In this document: piece by piece, positions 9,669 through 18,984 of the stretch
Position numbering within the stretch: position 1 is the stretch's first letter
Layout of the letters: the number at the start of each line of letters is the position of its first letter
Source of the DNA: Streptomyces montanisoli
Lineage (GTDB): Bacteria; Actinomycetota; Actinomycetes; Streptomycetales; Streptomycetaceae
Reading direction: 5' to 3'
Length of the DNA stretch: 64,000 nucleotides
NCBI RefSeq assembly: GCF_017813245.1
Contig: NZ_JAGIQL010000003.1
Coordinates: 1-64,000, forward strand
The notes under the pieces: model-generated
The model's input: only the letters and a program-made list of their open reading frames with translations
Database searches by the model: none
Told to the model about the DNA's origin: nothing
Position numbers and translations under genes: made by a program

Positions 9669-10970
9669 TCAGGTGATCTTGACGGGGTTCACCACGTCGG
9701 CGATCAGGACGAGCGCCGTGAAGCAGACGAAGACGCCCGCCACCACGTACGCCACGGGCATCAGCTTCGCGACGTCGAAGGGGCCCGGGTCCGGCCGCGA
9801 GAACACGCGTGCGAGGTTGCGCCGCAGGGCCTCCCAGAGGGCGCCCGCGATGTGCCCGCCGTCCAGCGGGAGCAGCGGGACCATGTTGAACAGGAACAGC
9901 GAGAGGTTGAACCCGGCGAGCAGGAACAGCATCATCGCGATCTGGCTCTCGGCGGGCACATGCAGCGTCATCACCTCGCCGCCGATTCTCGCGGCGCCGA
10001 CCACGCCGACCGGTGAGTCCGCGGCGCGCTGCTTGCCCTCGAAGGCCGCGCCCCACAGGCCCGGGATCTTGGACGGCAGGTCCACGAGCCGGCTGACGCT
10101 GTCGCTGACCATCCCGCCCATGCGGTCGACGGACTCGCCGAAGGAGAGCGGCACGATCTTCGTCTGGGCCGCGAACCCCAGGTAGCCGGCGGGCACGAAC
10201 TTGCCCGGGACCACGTCGCCGTTCGAGTCCTTCTTGGCCACGGTGTTCTCCAGCAGGTTCGCGTGGAGCACCTGCTGGTGGCCGTCGCGCCGCACGGTGA
10301 TCGTGGCGGGGCCGATGGTCTTGCGGATCCGGTCGGACAGGGTGTCCCAGTCGTCCACCTTGCGGCCGTCGAAGGCGACGATCTTGTCGCCCTTGTGCAG
10401 TCCGGCCTTGGCCGCCGGGGACTCCGGGTCGCCCGGCTTGCACGTCTGGCGCTTCGCGCTCTGCGAGATCACGCACTGCTGCACGCCGCCGACCTCGGTG
10501 GTCTGCGTCTGGAAGCCGTACGTCATCGCGACGCCGAAGAAGATCACGACGGCCAGGACGAGGTTCATGAACGGGCCGGCGAACATCACGATCACGCGCT
10601 TCCACGGCTTGCGCGTGTAGAACAGGCGCTCCTCGTCGCCCTCCTGCATCTCCTCGAAGGCCGCGGAGCGCGCGTCCTCGATCATGCTGCGCCACGGCGA
10701 GGTGGAGCGCGACGACATCCTGCCGTCGGGTCCCGGCGGGAACATCCCGATCATGCGGATGTAGCCGCCCATCGGGATGGCCTTGAAGCCGTACTCGGTG
10801 TCGCCCTTCTTCCGCGAGAAGATCGTCGGCCCGAAGCCGACCATGTACTGCGGCACGCGGATGCCGAACATCTTCGCGGTCGACAGGTGGCCGAACTCGT
10901 GGAACGCGATGGAGAACAGCAGCCCGGCGGCGAAGATGACTATGCCGATGACCGTCAACAGAATCGTCAT
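9669..10970 (-). CDS. rseP: Site-2 protease (M50 zinc metalloprotease, RseP-like)
   Basis: A 433-residue intramembrane protease. TM1 contains the zinc-binding [12 protein letters not shown] (HExxH), a PDZ domain lies near residues 180-260 ([19 protein letters not shown]), and the C-terminal membrane part has the second active-site motif [13 protein letters not shown] (the LDG Asp). Such proteases release anti-sigma factors or clear signal peptides at the membrane; the substrate here cannot be told. The start ATG overlaps the dxr stop (ATGA), so it is coupled to dxr, an arrangement common in actinobacteria. Confidence 0.92.
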   Translation of the reverse strand: MTILLTVIGIVIFAAGLLFSIAFHEFGHLSTAKMFGIRVPQYMVGFGPTIFSRKKGDTEYGFKAIPMGGYIRMIGMFPPGPDGRMSSRSTSPWRSMIEDARSAAFEEMQEGDEERLFYTRKPWKRVIVMFAGPFMNLVLAVVIFFGVAMTYGFQTQTTEVGGVQQCVISQSAKRQTCKPGDPESPAAKAGLHKGDKIVAFDGRKVDDWDTLSDRIRKTIGPATITVRRDGHQQVLHANLLENTVAKKDSNGDVVPGKFVPAGYLGFAAQTKIVPLSFGESVDRMGGMVSDSVSRLVDLPSKIPGLWGAAFEGKQRAADSPVGVVGAARIGGEVMTLHVPAESQIAMMLFLLAGFNLSLFLFNMVPLLPLDGGHIAGALWEALRRNLARVFSRPDPGPFDVAKLMPVAYVVAGVFVCFTALVLIADVVNPVKIT

Positions 10971-12220
10971 GCGCGAGCCTCCGCCGTGGCCTTCCGTGCG
11001 AGTTCCCCGGCCCGGGCGCGCGCCCAGGCCTCTGCTTCGAGGACGTCCGCGACGGTGAGCCGGGTTCCCCCGTCCGGCTCGCCGTGTTCCGCGACGACCT
11101 CGGTGACGGTGTCCATGATGCCGTTGAACGGCAGCCGGCCGCTCAGGAACGCCTCCACGCACTCCTCGTTCGCGGCGTTGAAGACCGCGGGCGCGGTGGA
11201 GCCCAGGGCGCCGACGTGCCGGGCGAGCCCCACGGACGGGAAGACCTCCGTGTCGAGCGGGTGGAACTCCCACGTCGACGCCGTGGTCCAGTCGAACGCG
11301 GGCGCGGCGTCCGGCACGCGCCGCGGCCAGCCGAGGCCGACGGCGATGGGGCCGCGCATGTCGGGCGGCGTGGCCTGGGCGAGCGTCGAGCCGTCCGTGA
11401 ACTCCACCATCGAATGAACGTACGACTGCGGGTGGACGACGACCTCGATGCGCTCGAACGGGATATCGTACAGCAGGTGGGCCTCGATCACTTCGAGGCC
11501 CTTGTTGACGAGCGTCGCCGAGTTCACGGTGATCACCGGGCCCATCGCCCAGGTGGGGTGGGCGAGCGCATCCTTCGGTGTCACCTCGGCGAGTTCGGCG
11601 CGCGTGCGCCCGCGGAACGGGCCGCCCGAGGCGGTGACGACGAGCTTGCGCACATCGGCCCTGGTGCCGCAGGCGACCGCCTGGAAGAGCGCCGCGTGCT
11701 CCGAGTCGACGGGGATGATCTGCCCCGGCGCGGCCAGCTCCTTGACCAGCGGGCCGCCGACGATGAGCGATTCCTTGTTGGCGAGCGCGAGGGTGCGCCC
11801 CGCCTTCAGCGCAGCGAGCGTGGGGGCGAGGCCGATGGAGCCGGTGATGCCGTTGAGCACCGTGTGGCACGCGGAGGCGGCCAGGTCACTGGCCGCGTCG
11901 GGGCCCGCGAGGATCTCGGGGAGCGCCTCGCCCGGCCCGTACTCGGCCCCCAGCGCCTCCTTGAGCGCGGGCACGGCGTCCTCGCGCGCCACGGCGACAG
12001 CCGCGACCCGCAGCCGCCTGGCCTGCTCGGCGAGCAGGGCCACCCGGCCGCCCGCGGCGGACAGCGCGGTGACACGGAACCGGTCGGGGTTGCGCAGGAC
12101 CAGGTCGATGGCCTGGGTGCCGATGGAGCCCGTGGAGCCGAGGACGACGACGTCCCGGCGGCCTTCGGCCGGATCGAAGGCGATGTGCGGGTCCGCGAGG
12201 GGGGCTGGGCTGTCGCTCAT
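10967..12220 (-). CDS. dxr: 1-deoxy-D-xylulose-5-phosphate reductoisomerase
   Basis: A 417-residue enzyme making 2-C-methyl-erythritol 4-phosphate with NADPH, the committed step of the MEP pathway. The NADPH loop is [40 protein letters not shown] and the flexible loop [19 protein letters not shown] are the expected active-site blocks. ATG 12220 ([12 protein letters not shown]) or ATG 12229 three codons earlier may be the start; a GGGG motif precedes 12229. The hairpin at 12235-12268 lies directly upstream and includes that GGGG. Confidence 0.94.
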   Translation of the reverse strand: MSDSPAPLADPHIAFDPAEGRRDVVVLGSTGSIGTQAIDLVLRNPDRFRVTALSAAGGRVALLAEQARRLRVAAVAVAREDAVPALKEALGAEYGPGEALPEILAGPDAASDLAASACHTVLNGITGSIGLAPTLAALKAGRTLALANKESLIVGGPLVKELAAPGQIIPVDSEHAALFQAVACGTRADVRKLVVTASGGPFRGRTRAELAEVTPKDALAHPTWAMGPVITVNSATLVNKGLEVIEAHLLYDIPFERIEVVVHPQSYVHSMVEFTDGSTLAQATPPDMRGPIAVGLGWPRRVPDAAPAFDWTTASTWEFHPLDTEVFPSVGLARHVGALGSTAPAVFNAANEECVEAFLSGRLPFNGIMDTVTEVVAEHGEPDGGTRLTVADVLEAEAWARARAGELARKATAEARA

Positions 12221-12234
12221 GGCACCCATTCTTG

Positions 12235-12268
12235 CCCCATCCGCTGTGCGCCGGGACAGCGGATGGGG
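12235..12268 (-). terminator. Hairpin upstream of dxr
   Basis: A 13-bp perfect stem (CCCCATCCGCTGT at 12235-12247, complement at 12256-12268) with an eight-base loop. It is probably the terminator of the remnant gene upstream, but its arm ends six bases before the ATG at 12229 and could also hide the dxr ribosome binding site. Confidence 0.6.
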
Positions 12269-12315
12269 GCGCGCCACCCGATCCGGGTGACGCGCGGGCG
12301 TCGCGCGGGCCGTGA

Positions 12316-12558
12316 TCAGTACGGCGTCGCGACGCCGAAGCGCTCCCTGAGCAGCGACATGTCGTGCCGGTCGCGGTCGGCGGGCTCGTACCCCTGGTGG
12401 AAGTACACCTGCTGCGCGGCGGACACGCACGGCACGGCCGCGCCGGCGACGGTGCCCGACGTGTCCAGCGGGTGGAGGTCGATCTCCCTGCCGCCCGGCC
12501 CTGAGAGGTCCCGGTGCGGCCTCGTCTGCTCGCCGGCCAGGACGTCCGCGGCGGACAT
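12316..12558 (-). pseudogene. Internally deleted ANT/lincosamide-type nucleotidyltransferase remnant
   Basis: An 80-residue open frame that reads like scattered blocks of a nucleotidyltransferase (aminoglycoside 2''-adenylyltransferase/LinB-like) joined in frame: a start MSAADVLAGEQTRPHRDL matching the region just before the catalytic Asp pair, then GREIDLHPL from the central strand, then AVPCVSAAQQVYFHQGYEP and DRHDMSLLRERFG from the C-terminal helix. Full-length relatives are roughly 170-190 residues. The catalytic DxD stretch that should follow HRDL is replaced by SGPGG. A stop lies just upstream in frame. It is either a decayed gene or a short protein of changed function; the first seems likelier. 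The family assignment is from memory. Confidence 0.55.
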
Positions 12559-12579
12559 CGTCGCGACACACCCCTATCC

Positions 12580-12604
12580 CGCCGGGGCGCCGCGCGCCCC
12601 GGCG
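12580..12604 (-). terminator. Hairpin terminator after aldehyde dehydrogenase gene
   Basis: CGCCGGGGCGC at 12580-12590 pairs perfectly with 12594-12604 around a three-base loop, 16 bases beyond the stop codon of the gene at 12620-14068. Confidence 0.7.
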
Positions 12605-12619
12605 TCCCGCGCGCCTCGC

Positions 12620-14068
12620 CTAGAGCGCGAGGCCCGTCAGCACCATGACGCGCTCGTACGTGTAGTCGTCCATGGCGTACCGCACGCCCTCGCGCCCGAC
12701 GCCCGACATCTTGGCGCCGCCGTACGGCATCTGGTCGGCGCGGTACGACGGGACGTCGCCGACGATCACGCCGCCGACCTCCAGCGCGCGGTGCGCGCGG
12801 AACGCCGCCTGCACGTCGTGCGTGAAGACGCCGGCCTGGAGCCCGTACCTGGACGCGTTGACCGCGGCGAACGCGGCCTCCTCACCGTCCACCCTGTGCA
12901 GGGTGAGGACCGGCCCGAAGACCTCCTCGCGGGCGAGCCTCGTGTCCTCCGGCACGTCGGCGAGGACGGTGGGCGCGTACGAGGCGCCGTCCCGCTTGCC
13001 GCCTGCGAGCAGCCGCGCGCCCGCGCGGACGGCCTCGTCCGTCCACTCCTCCACGCGCTTGGCGGCGTCCTCGCTGATCAGGGGGCCGACGTCGGTGGCC
13101 TCGTCCGCCGGGTCGCCGGTCACCTGCGCGCCGACCGCAGCGACGACCTTCTCGGCCAGGCGGTCGTAGACGGCGGCGTCCGCGATGACGCGCTGCACCG
13201 ACACGCAGGACTGGCCGCCCTGGTAGTTGGAGAACGCCGCGATGCGCGAGGCCGCCCAGTCGAGGTCCTCGTCGGACGCGTAGTCGCCGAGCACGACGGC
13301 CGCGCCGTTGCCGCCCAGCTCCAGGGTGCAGTGCTTGCGCGGCACCGAGTCCATGATCGAGTAGCCGACGGTGTCGGACCCCGTGAAGGAGATCACGGGC
13401 AGCCGCTCGTCCTTGACGAGGGACGGCATGCGGTCGTTCGGCACGGTGAGGACCGACCAGGACCCGGCGGGCAGGTCGGTCTCGGCCAGCAGCTCACCGA
13501 TGAGGAGCGCCGAGAGCGGGGTGGCGGGCGCGGGCTTGAGGATGATCGGAACGCCGGCCGCGATGGCGGGCGCGACCTTGTGCGCGCAGAGGTTCAGCGG
13601 GAAGTTGAACGGCGCTATGCCGAGGACGGCGCCCTTGGGGAAGCGGCGCGTCAGCGCGAGGCGGCCGGTGCCGCCCGCGTCGGTGTCGAGGCGCTGCGCC
13701 TCGCCCCCGTTGAAGCGGCGGGCCTCCTCCGAGGCGAAGCGGAAGACGGACACGGCGCGGCCGACCTCGCCGCGCGCCCACTTCATGGGCTTGCCGTTCT
13801 CGTCGGAGATCAGCCGGGCGGCCTCGTCGGCCCGCTCGCCGATGCGCCGCGCGACGTGGTCGAGCGCGGCGGCGCGCACGTGCGCGGGGGTCACGGCGAA
13901 CGTGTCGACGGCGGCGTGCGCGGCGGCGACGGCCTCCTCCGTCTGCGCGTCGGTCGGCACGGAGACGGTGCCGACGGGCCGGCCGTCCCAGGGGGAGGTG
14001 ACGTCGAACGTGGACTCACCGGTGGCCCGGCGGCCCGCAAGCCAGAAGGCGTGGGTGGAGGTCGTCAT
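12620..14068 (-). CDS. NAD(P)-dependent aldehyde dehydrogenase
   Basis: A 482-residue ALDH-superfamily enzyme. Visible landmarks are the binding loop IAPFNFPLNL, the helix ILKPAPATPLSA, the base-bearing CTLELGGNGAAV (Glu), the nucleophile segment NYQGGQSCVSVQR (Cys) and EEVFGPVLTLHRV. It lacks any extra domain. GQSC and the overall pattern suggest a glyceraldehyde-3-phosphate-type or broad aldehyde dehydrogenase; the substrate is not decided by sequence. ATG 14068 has GGAAGGG upstream. It stands alone between a terminator and the tetR gene transcribed in the same direction. Confidence 0.87.
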   Translation of the reverse strand: MTTSTHAFWLAGRRATGESTFDVTSPWDGRPVGTVSVPTDAQTEEAVAAAHAAVDTFAVTPAHVRAAALDHVARRIGERADEAARLISDENGKPMKWARGEVGRAVSVFRFASEEARRFNGGEAQRLDTDAGGTGRLALTRRFPKGAVLGIAPFNFPLNLCAHKVAPAIAAGVPIILKPAPATPLSALLIGELLAETDLPAGSWSVLTVPNDRMPSLVKDERLPVISFTGSDTVGYSIMDSVPRKHCTLELGGNGAAVVLGDYASDEDLDWAASRIAAFSNYQGGQSCVSVQRVIADAAVYDRLAEKVVAAVGAQVTGDPADEATDVGPLISEDAAKRVEEWTDEAVRAGARLLAGGKRDGASYAPTVLADVPEDTRLAREEVFGPVLTLHRVDGEEAAFAAVNASRYGLQAGVFTHDVQAAFRAHRALEVGGVIVGDVPSYRADQMPYGGAKMSGVGREGVRYAMDDYTYERVMVLTGLAL

Positions 14069-14198
14069 GGGGTCCCGGCCCTTCCGAGTGCTGGTGGGAA
14101 CTGGCGGGCGACGACTGCCGCGTCCGCCTGGACCACACGGTAGGCGGCGCGCCCGCCGCGGGGTGTTGGCCGCGGCGTACTGGTGGGGGCGCGCCTTG

Positions 14199-14891
14199 CT
14201 ACGGAATGGCACGCCGCTCAACGGACTGGCGCGGTCCTGGGCCTTTCGGGGTGGTTCTCGGGGTGACATGGAGCGCCGCCAGCGCGTCCGTCAGGCGCGG
14301 CCCGTCGTACGGCGCGCCGGGCAGCCCGCCGCCGTCCCGGCCCGCCGCCGCGCGGAGGCCGTCGACGAACAGCGCGAGGAACCGGCGCCACGAGCCGGGG
14401 AGCGCGGCCTCGGCGGCGGGTACCGCGCGGCCCAGCGCGGCCAGGCCGAACAGCACGTCCTCGACGGACACGTCCCCGCGCACCAGGCCGCGCTCCCGGC
14501 ACCGGGCGAGCAGGATGCCGATCGTCTCGGCGTTGTGCGCGTGCAGCCGTTCGAGCGCGGGTACGCCGGCGAGGCGCGTCGTCATCAGGTCCGTGACGCC
14601 GCGGTCGACCGCGAGGCCCGCGAACACGTGCTCCAGGTAGCCGGTCAGGCCCGCCATCGGGTCCTCGGCCGCGCGCGCGGACTCGCCCAGCTCGGCCGTG
14701 GCCGCGAGGCCGTCCCTGAAGACCTCCTCGATGAGCGACGACCGGTCGGGGAAGCGCCGGTAGAGCGTCGCGTTCCCGACGCCGGCCCTGCGCGCGATGA
14801 CGTCGAGGGGGGCCTCGACCCCCAGCTCCGCGTAGACCTCGCGGGCCGCGGCCAGTACCCGTTCCCTGCTGCGCTGCGCGTCCTGTCTCAC
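14199..14891 (-). CDS. TetR-family transcriptional repressor
   Basis: A 230-residue regulator. The N-terminal helix-turn-helix reads VIARRAGVGNATLYRRFPDRSSLIEEVF, a classical TetR recognition helix. The C-terminal ligand domain has a TetR_C (SCO1712-like) appearance. The start is GTG 14891, with a weak GAGG upstream. It diverges from the cytochrome P450 gene, and two copies of a palindrome lie between the two starts, so it most likely represses itself and the P450 gene and is released by a small ligand, perhaps the P450 substrate. Confidence 0.88.
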   Translation of the reverse strand: MRQDAQRSRERVLAAAREVYAELGVEAPLDVIARRAGVGNATLYRRFPDRSSLIEEVFRDGLAATAELGESARAAEDPMAGLTGYLEHVFAGLAVDRGVTDLMTTRLAGVPALERLHAHNAETIGILLARCRERGLVRGDVSVEDVLFGLAALGRAVPAAEAALPGSWRRFLALFVDGLRAAAGRDGGGLPGAPYDGPRLTDALAALHVTPRTTPKGPGPRQSVERRAIP

Positions 14892-14907
14892 CGCCGCACA
14901 GTACCTC

Positions 14908-14929
14908 AAACGGGGGGTGCTCCCCGTTT
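14908..14929. promoter_or_regulatory. Palindromic operator, tetR-proximal copy
   Basis: AAACGGGG (14908-14915) and CCCCGTTT (14922-14929) flank GGTGCT. It sits 17 bases upstream of the tetR start codon and matches the second site 41 bp away, centre to centre, about four helical turns. Likely bound by the adjacent TetR protein. Confidence 0.75.
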
Positions 14930-14948
14930 CTGCTAGCGTGGGACACCG

Positions 14949-14970
14949 AAACGGGGAGCACTCCCCGTTA
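14949..14970. promoter_or_regulatory. Palindromic operator, P450-proximal copy
   Basis: AAACGGGG (14949-14956) and CCCCGTTA (14963-14970) flank AGCACT; the core GGGGAG/CTCCCC is perfect. It lies 18 bases before the P450 GTG start, just upstream of its GGAGG ribosome binding site. A TAGCGT hexamer at 14934-14939 between the two sites could be a -10 element for the P450 gene. Confidence 0.75.
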
Positions 14971-14987
14971 AGTCTCCTGGAGGCGCC

Positions 14988-16238
14988 GTGTCCACCGAAT
15001 CCCCCTCCTCCCCCGCCGGCAGCCACGCGCTCGTCGACATGATCGACGACCCCGCGGCCTTCGTCGCCGACCCGCACGCCCGGTACGCGCGACTGCGCGC
15101 CGGGGGCGCCGTCCGCCGCGTCCGGCTCCCTGACGGAGCGGTCTCCTGGCTCGTGCTCGGCCACGACGCCGTGCGCGCCGCGCTGGCCGACCCGCGGCTG
15201 TGCAACGACATCCGCGTGTCCGCCACCCGCGACGACGACGGCGGCTTCGCCGTCGGCCGGAACATGCTCCAGGCCGACCCGCCCGACCACACCAGGCTGC
15301 GGCGCCTTGTGGCGCGCGAGTTCACCGCCCGCAGGGTGGAGGCGCTGCGCCCGCGCGTGGAGCGCATCACGCACGAGCTGCTCGACGCGATGGCCCCGCA
15401 CGGCCGGGCCGACCTCGTCGAGGCGCTGTCGTACCCGCTGCCGATCACCGTGATCTGCGAGCTGCTGGGCGTGCCGGAGGCCGACCGCCCGCGGTTCGCA
15501 CGCTGGTCGGCGGAGGTCGTCGCGGCGACGGACCCGGTCGCCGCGGGCGCCGCGCAGGGCGAGATGGCGGCCTACCTTGCCGCGCTGATCGAGGCCAAGC
15601 GCGGCGATCCGGCCGCCGCCGACCTGCTGGCGGCGCTCGCCAGGACACCCGGGCAAGGCGAGCAGAACGGGGTTCGGACGGACGAAGAGGAAGCCCTGTC
15701 CGGCGAGGAACTCGTGGGCATGGCCTTCCTGCTGCTGGTGGCCGGTCACGAGACCACGGCCAACCTCATCTCCTCGTCCGTCCTCCTTCTGCTGCGCAAC
15801 CCGGACCAGCTCGCCGTCCTGCGCGCAGACTTCTCGCTGCTAGAAGCGGCCGTCGAGGAGAGCCTGCGCCAGGAGCCGCCCACGCTGGCCGCGAACTTCC
15901 GCTACGCGTCGCAGGACGTCGATCTCGGGGGCGTGACGATACGGGCCGGCGACACCGTGATCGTGTCCCTCGCCGCCGCCAACCGCGACCCGGCGAGGTT
16001 CGGCGATCCGGACCGCTTCGACATCCGCCGCGACCCGGCGGAGATGCGCGGCCACCTGTCGTTCGGGCACGGCATCCACCACTGCCTCGGCGCCCCGCTC
16101 GCGCGGCTCGAGGCGCCGATCGCCCTGCGCGCCCTGCTGGAGCGCTGCCCGGGCCTGGCGCTGGACGAGGAGACGGGAACGGCGGCCTGGCGCCCGAGCC
16201 TGCTGCACGGGCTGGCGACGCTGCCCGTCCGCTGGTAG
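14988..16238 (+). CDS. Cytochrome P450 (bacterial CYP105/107-like class)
   Basis: A 416-residue soluble monooxygenase. The I-helix oxygen-activation motif AGHETT is at about 252-257, the ExxR motif is within EESLRQ at about 290, and the heme loop FGHGIHHCLGAPLARLE places the axial cysteine near residue 366. The C-helix motif HTRLRRLV is also present. GTG 14988 has GGAGG in front. The substrate is unknown. No ferredoxin gene is adjacent, so electrons must come from elsewhere. Control by the divergent TetR through the two palindromes is strongly suggested by position. Confidence 0.92.
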   Translation: MSTESPSSPAGSHALVDMIDDPAAFVADPHARYARLRAGGAVRRVRLPDGAVSWLVLGHDAVRAALADPRLCNDIRVSATRDDDGGFAVGRNMLQADPPDHTRLRRLVAREFTARRVEALRPRVERITHELLDAMAPHGRADLVEALSYPLPITVICELLGVPEADRPRFARWSAEVVAATDPVAAGAAQGEMAAYLAALIEAKRGDPAAADLLAALARTPGQGEQNGVRTDEEEALSGEELVGMAFLLLVAGHETTANLISSSVLLLLRNPDQLAVLRADFSLLEAAVEESLRQEPPTLAANFRYASQDVDLGGVTIRAGDTVIVSLAAANRDPARFGDPDRFDIRRDPAEMRGHLSFGHGIHHCLGAPLARLEAPIALRALLERCPGLALDEETGTAAWRPSLLHGLATLPVRW

Positions 16239-16310
16239 CCGCGGCGCCTCGTCGCGGCGCGTCCTGCTGTGCCATGCCGAGCTGTGCCGCGCCGCGCCGT
16301 GTCGTTCCGT

Positions 16311-17945
16311 TCAGGCGGTACCGCACTCCGGGCTCAGCGCCGGGGCCGGCCGGGCCACCGTGGCCTTGAGGGCGAGCCACAGCTCCATGCGGACGTCAGG
16401 ATCGTCCAGCGACCGGCCGAGGATCTCCTCGACCCGGCGCATCCGGTAGCGCAGCGTGTGCCGGTGCACGCCCAGGTCGGCGGCGGCCGCGTCCCACTGG
16501 CCGTGGCGCGACAGCCAGGCGCGCAGCGACTCGACGAGGTCCCCGCGGCCCTTCGCGTCGTGCTCGCGCAGCGCGCGCAGCATGCCGTCCGCGAAGGCGC
16601 GCACCGCCTCGTCGGCCAGGAGCGGCAGCAGCGAGCCGTGCGCCAGCTCCTCGTGCTCGACCAGCGCGCGGCCGCGCCGCCGCGCGACGGACAGCGCCTG
16701 CTCGGCCTGGCGGTAGGCGGTGCCCGTCGCGATCGGGCCGGTGGGCGCCGAGAGCCCGGTGACCACGCCGGCCTCCTCGGCCTGGCGGTCCGCGTACGCG
16801 GCGCAGACCGCCACGGCGGCCCCGCCGTCGACGGCGATCACGACGAGGCGGCCCTCGCCGTCGGGCAGGACGAGGACGGGCTCGCCGGCCTGCGCGGCGG
16901 TCGCCTCCAGCGTCTCGGCAAGCAGTTCGAGCGGCGCGTCGGCCGCCGGGTCGCCGCCCTGCGCCCCGGCCGCCGACCCGGCCGGCTGCTCCTCCTCGGC
17001 GACGAGCAGCCGGAACGGCGCGTCGAGCAACGCCCCGTACAGGTCCCCCGCGACGGTGCGCGCGTGGTCGGGCTGCCCGGCGAGCAGCATCCGCAGGACG
17101 GCGGCGCCGAGGCGCTGCTCGGCGGCGCGCAGGGAGCGCGAGCGCTCGGTGGTGAGGGTCAGCAGGGCGATCGCCGAGTGCACGGCGTACCGCGCGGCGG
17201 TGCCGGGCGCGCCCGCCGTGCCCACGGCGAGCACGCCGCCCGATCTGCGCCCCGTGCCGAGTGTCTGCAACTCGACGCGGTCGCCGGTGCTCTCGGTCTC
17301 GGCGGCGGGGTCGCCGACAACGGAACTGGTGTGCGGCCGCCGCTGAGCGAGGCGTGCGGCCGCCTCGCCGAGGCGGGCGGCGCGACGGGCGGCCCACGGG
17401 GGCTGCGCGGCGACGACGCCGCCCGAGGGCTCGTAGAGCGCCGCCCAGCCGTCGACATGGGCGGCGAGCCGCGCGAGCAGGGCGGCGGGCCCCTCGGCGA
17501 GAGCCGCGCGCGTCAGGTCGCGCTGCGCCTCGAACCCGTCCGTGACGGCCCGGTACTGGTCGGCGGCGACGGCCTCGGACACGGCCTTGCCGATGGCGAT
17601 GAACGGCGTGCGCCGCGGCACCTCGATCAACGGCAGCCCCTCGGCACGCGCCGCGTCCACGAGCGCCTCGGGCACCTCGTCGTAGTTGACCCCGACGCCG
17701 AACCCCACCCCGGCGATCCCGGCCGCGGCGAGCCGCCGCACGTACCGGCCCATGGCGGCGGGGTCGGCCGCGGCGAGATTGGTGGCGGTGACCAGCAGCA
17801 GCTCGCCGCCCTCCATGTACGGCACGGGATCGACCAGCTCACTGGCGTGCACCCACCGCACCGGCATGTCGAGCCGATCCTCCCCGGCGCGCACGGTGAG
17901 CTTGAGCGCCGAGTGCTGAACGAGCGAGGCGAGCGTGGGCGGCAT
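16311..17945 (-). CDS. PucR-family transcriptional regulator
   Basis: A 544-residue regulator with the N-terminal PucR domain (residues 1 to about 125, RWVHASELVDPVPYMEGGELLLVT), a central GGDEF-like degenerate region and a C-terminal helix-turn-helix of the CdaR/PucR type (WDAAAADLGVHRHTLRYRMRRVEEILG). PucR proteins typically sense nitrogenous metabolites. It lies downstream of gabT and the PAP2 gene on the same strand, so control of GABA or polyamine breakdown is a reasonable guess, not proven by sequence. Confidence 0.85.
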   Translation of the reverse strand: MPPTLASLVQHSALKLTVRAGEDRLDMPVRWVHASELVDPVPYMEGGELLLVTATNLAAADPAAMGRYVRRLAAAGIAGVGFGVGVNYDEVPEALVDAARAEGLPLIEVPRRTPFIAIGKAVSEAVAADQYRAVTDGFEAQRDLTRAALAEGPAALLARLAAHVDGWAALYEPSGGVVAAQPPWAARRAARLGEAAARLAQRRPHTSSVVGDPAAETESTGDRVELQTLGTGRRSGGVLAVGTAGAPGTAARYAVHSAIALLTLTTERSRSLRAAEQRLGAAVLRMLLAGQPDHARTVAGDLYGALLDAPFRLLVAEEEQPAGSAAGAQGGDPAADAPLELLAETLEATAAQAGEPVLVLPDGEGRLVVIAVDGGAAVAVCAAYADRQAEEAGVVTGLSAPTGPIATGTAYRQAEQALSVARRRGRALVEHEELAHGSLLPLLADEAVRAFADGMLRALREHDAKGRGDLVESLRAWLSRHGQWDAAAADLGVHRHTLRYRMRRVEEILGRSLDDPDVRMELWLALKATVARPAPALSPECGTA

Positions 17946-18029
17946 GCACGAATGCTACGTCGCGTACGAAGGGGGTGACGCTTTTGGGCCGTGATGTACG
18001 AACGCCCGCGGCAGGCGCGTGCCCCGCGG

Positions 18030-18908
18030 TCAGTCCTCCGCGCCCGGCCGCTCGTCCACACCCGGCTCCAGTCGGCCTCCCGGCTCCAGCCGGCGCAGCA
18101 CGGCCGCCAGCGCCAGCAGGAGCACCCCGCACAGGGCACCGCTGGCGACGACGTCCAGCGGCCAGTGGTAGCCGCGCAGCACGAGGCCGACGGCGGTCGC
18201 CGTGGTGAGCACGGCCGCGGCCGGAGCCGTGACGCGCCGCGTCACGTACGGCCCCAGGACGAGGGCCGCCGTGCCGTACGCGACCATCGCCGTGGCGGTG
18301 TGACCTGACGGGTAGTAGCCGGTGGCGTCCGTGAGCGGGCCCGGCCGGTCCGTCCAGATCTTCAGCGGGACGACGAGGAGGGGCACCACGATCATCGTCG
18401 CCGCGGCCGCCCACACACTCGCGCGAGCACCGCGCCAGAGCGCGTAGGCGAGGGCGAGCGCGAGTACCGGCAGCGCGACGGGCATGGAGCCGAGGTCGGA
18501 GAGTGCTCCGTCGAGTGCCCTGGGACCGTGTCCGACCAGCGCGCGGTCGAGGCTCCTGTCGGCGTCAAGCAGCGGCCCAGCCACGAGAACCTGCCAGGTG
18601 GCCAGCGCGAACGCGAGGACGAAGAGCGCCCCGGCGCCGAGTCGCAGCCGCCGGGCGGAGGAAGCGGTCCCGGGATCGGGAACGCACGAAAGCGGCCGTC
18701 CCGGAACAGGGGGGGTGGTTCCGGGACGGCCGTCGGGGCCGGCTCGCCGCTCGCTCCGGGGGGTTTGGAGCGGGCGGCCATCCGACCGGTGAGGAGATCC
18801 GGGACCCGCGGCCCCGGTGGCGTGCGCGGAGGCACGCCCGGAACGGAGCTGGGGACGCTCCGAGCCGGAGTCGCCCGCGGTCTCCCGCGAGCGGGGTGTT
18901 TCTCTCAT
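18030..18908 (-). CDS. PAP2-superfamily membrane phosphatase
   Basis: A 292-residue membrane protein with the three phosphatase motifs: KIWTDRPGP, YYPSGHTATA and RGYHWPLDVVAS (acid phosphatase His and Asp). About five membrane segments follow residue 95. It may dephosphorylate lipid phosphates such as undecaprenyl or phosphatidyl phosphates at the outer face. The first 95 residues are Arg/Pro/Gly-rich with no homology I recognise, and a perfect 14-bp hairpin lies inside their coding sequence; yet no later in-frame ATG, GTG or TTG precedes the first membrane segment, so ATG 18908 is kept. No ribosome binding site is visible. Confidence 0.75.
   Translation of the reverse strand: MRETPRSRETAGDSGSERPQLRSGRASAHATGAAGPGSPHRSDGRPLQTPRSERRAGPDGRPGTTPPVPGRPLSCVPDPGTASSARRLRLGAGALFVLAFALATWQVLVAGPLLDADRSLDRALVGHGPRALDGALSDLGSMPVALPVLALALAYALWRGARASVWAAAATMIVVPLLVVPLKIWTDRPGPLTDATGYYPSGHTATAMVAYGTAALVLGPYVTRRVTAPAAAVLTTATAVGLVLRGYHWPLDVVASGALCGVLLLALAAVLRRLEPGGRLEPGVDERPGAED
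18694..18731. other. 14-bp perfect hairpin inside the PAP2 5' coding region
   Basis: GGCCGTCCCGGAAC (18694-18707) and its complement (18718-18731) flank a ten-base G-rich loop. It looks like a terminator or attenuator, oddly placed within the apparent coding sequence. Confidence 0.55.
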
Positions 18909-18984
18909 CTGCGAAAACAGTACGCCGCCCGCGTCACGGGCGACAGCCGCAACCCCATCCCGCCATCGGCCTCCCACACCTTCT

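Noticed and set aside
8292..10016. 574-codon plus-strand frame opposite ispG and rseP
   Set aside because: Shadow frame of ispG and rseP; repetitive acidic low-complexity product, no homology, and third-position G/C bias fits the minus strand.
11084..14143. Very long open frame (over 1000 codons) on the plus strand opposite dxr and the aldehyde dehydrogenase gene
   Set aside because: It is the complement shadow of well-recognised minus-strand genes. High G+C removes stop codons from these frames; composition is Arg/Gly/His-rich with no domain.
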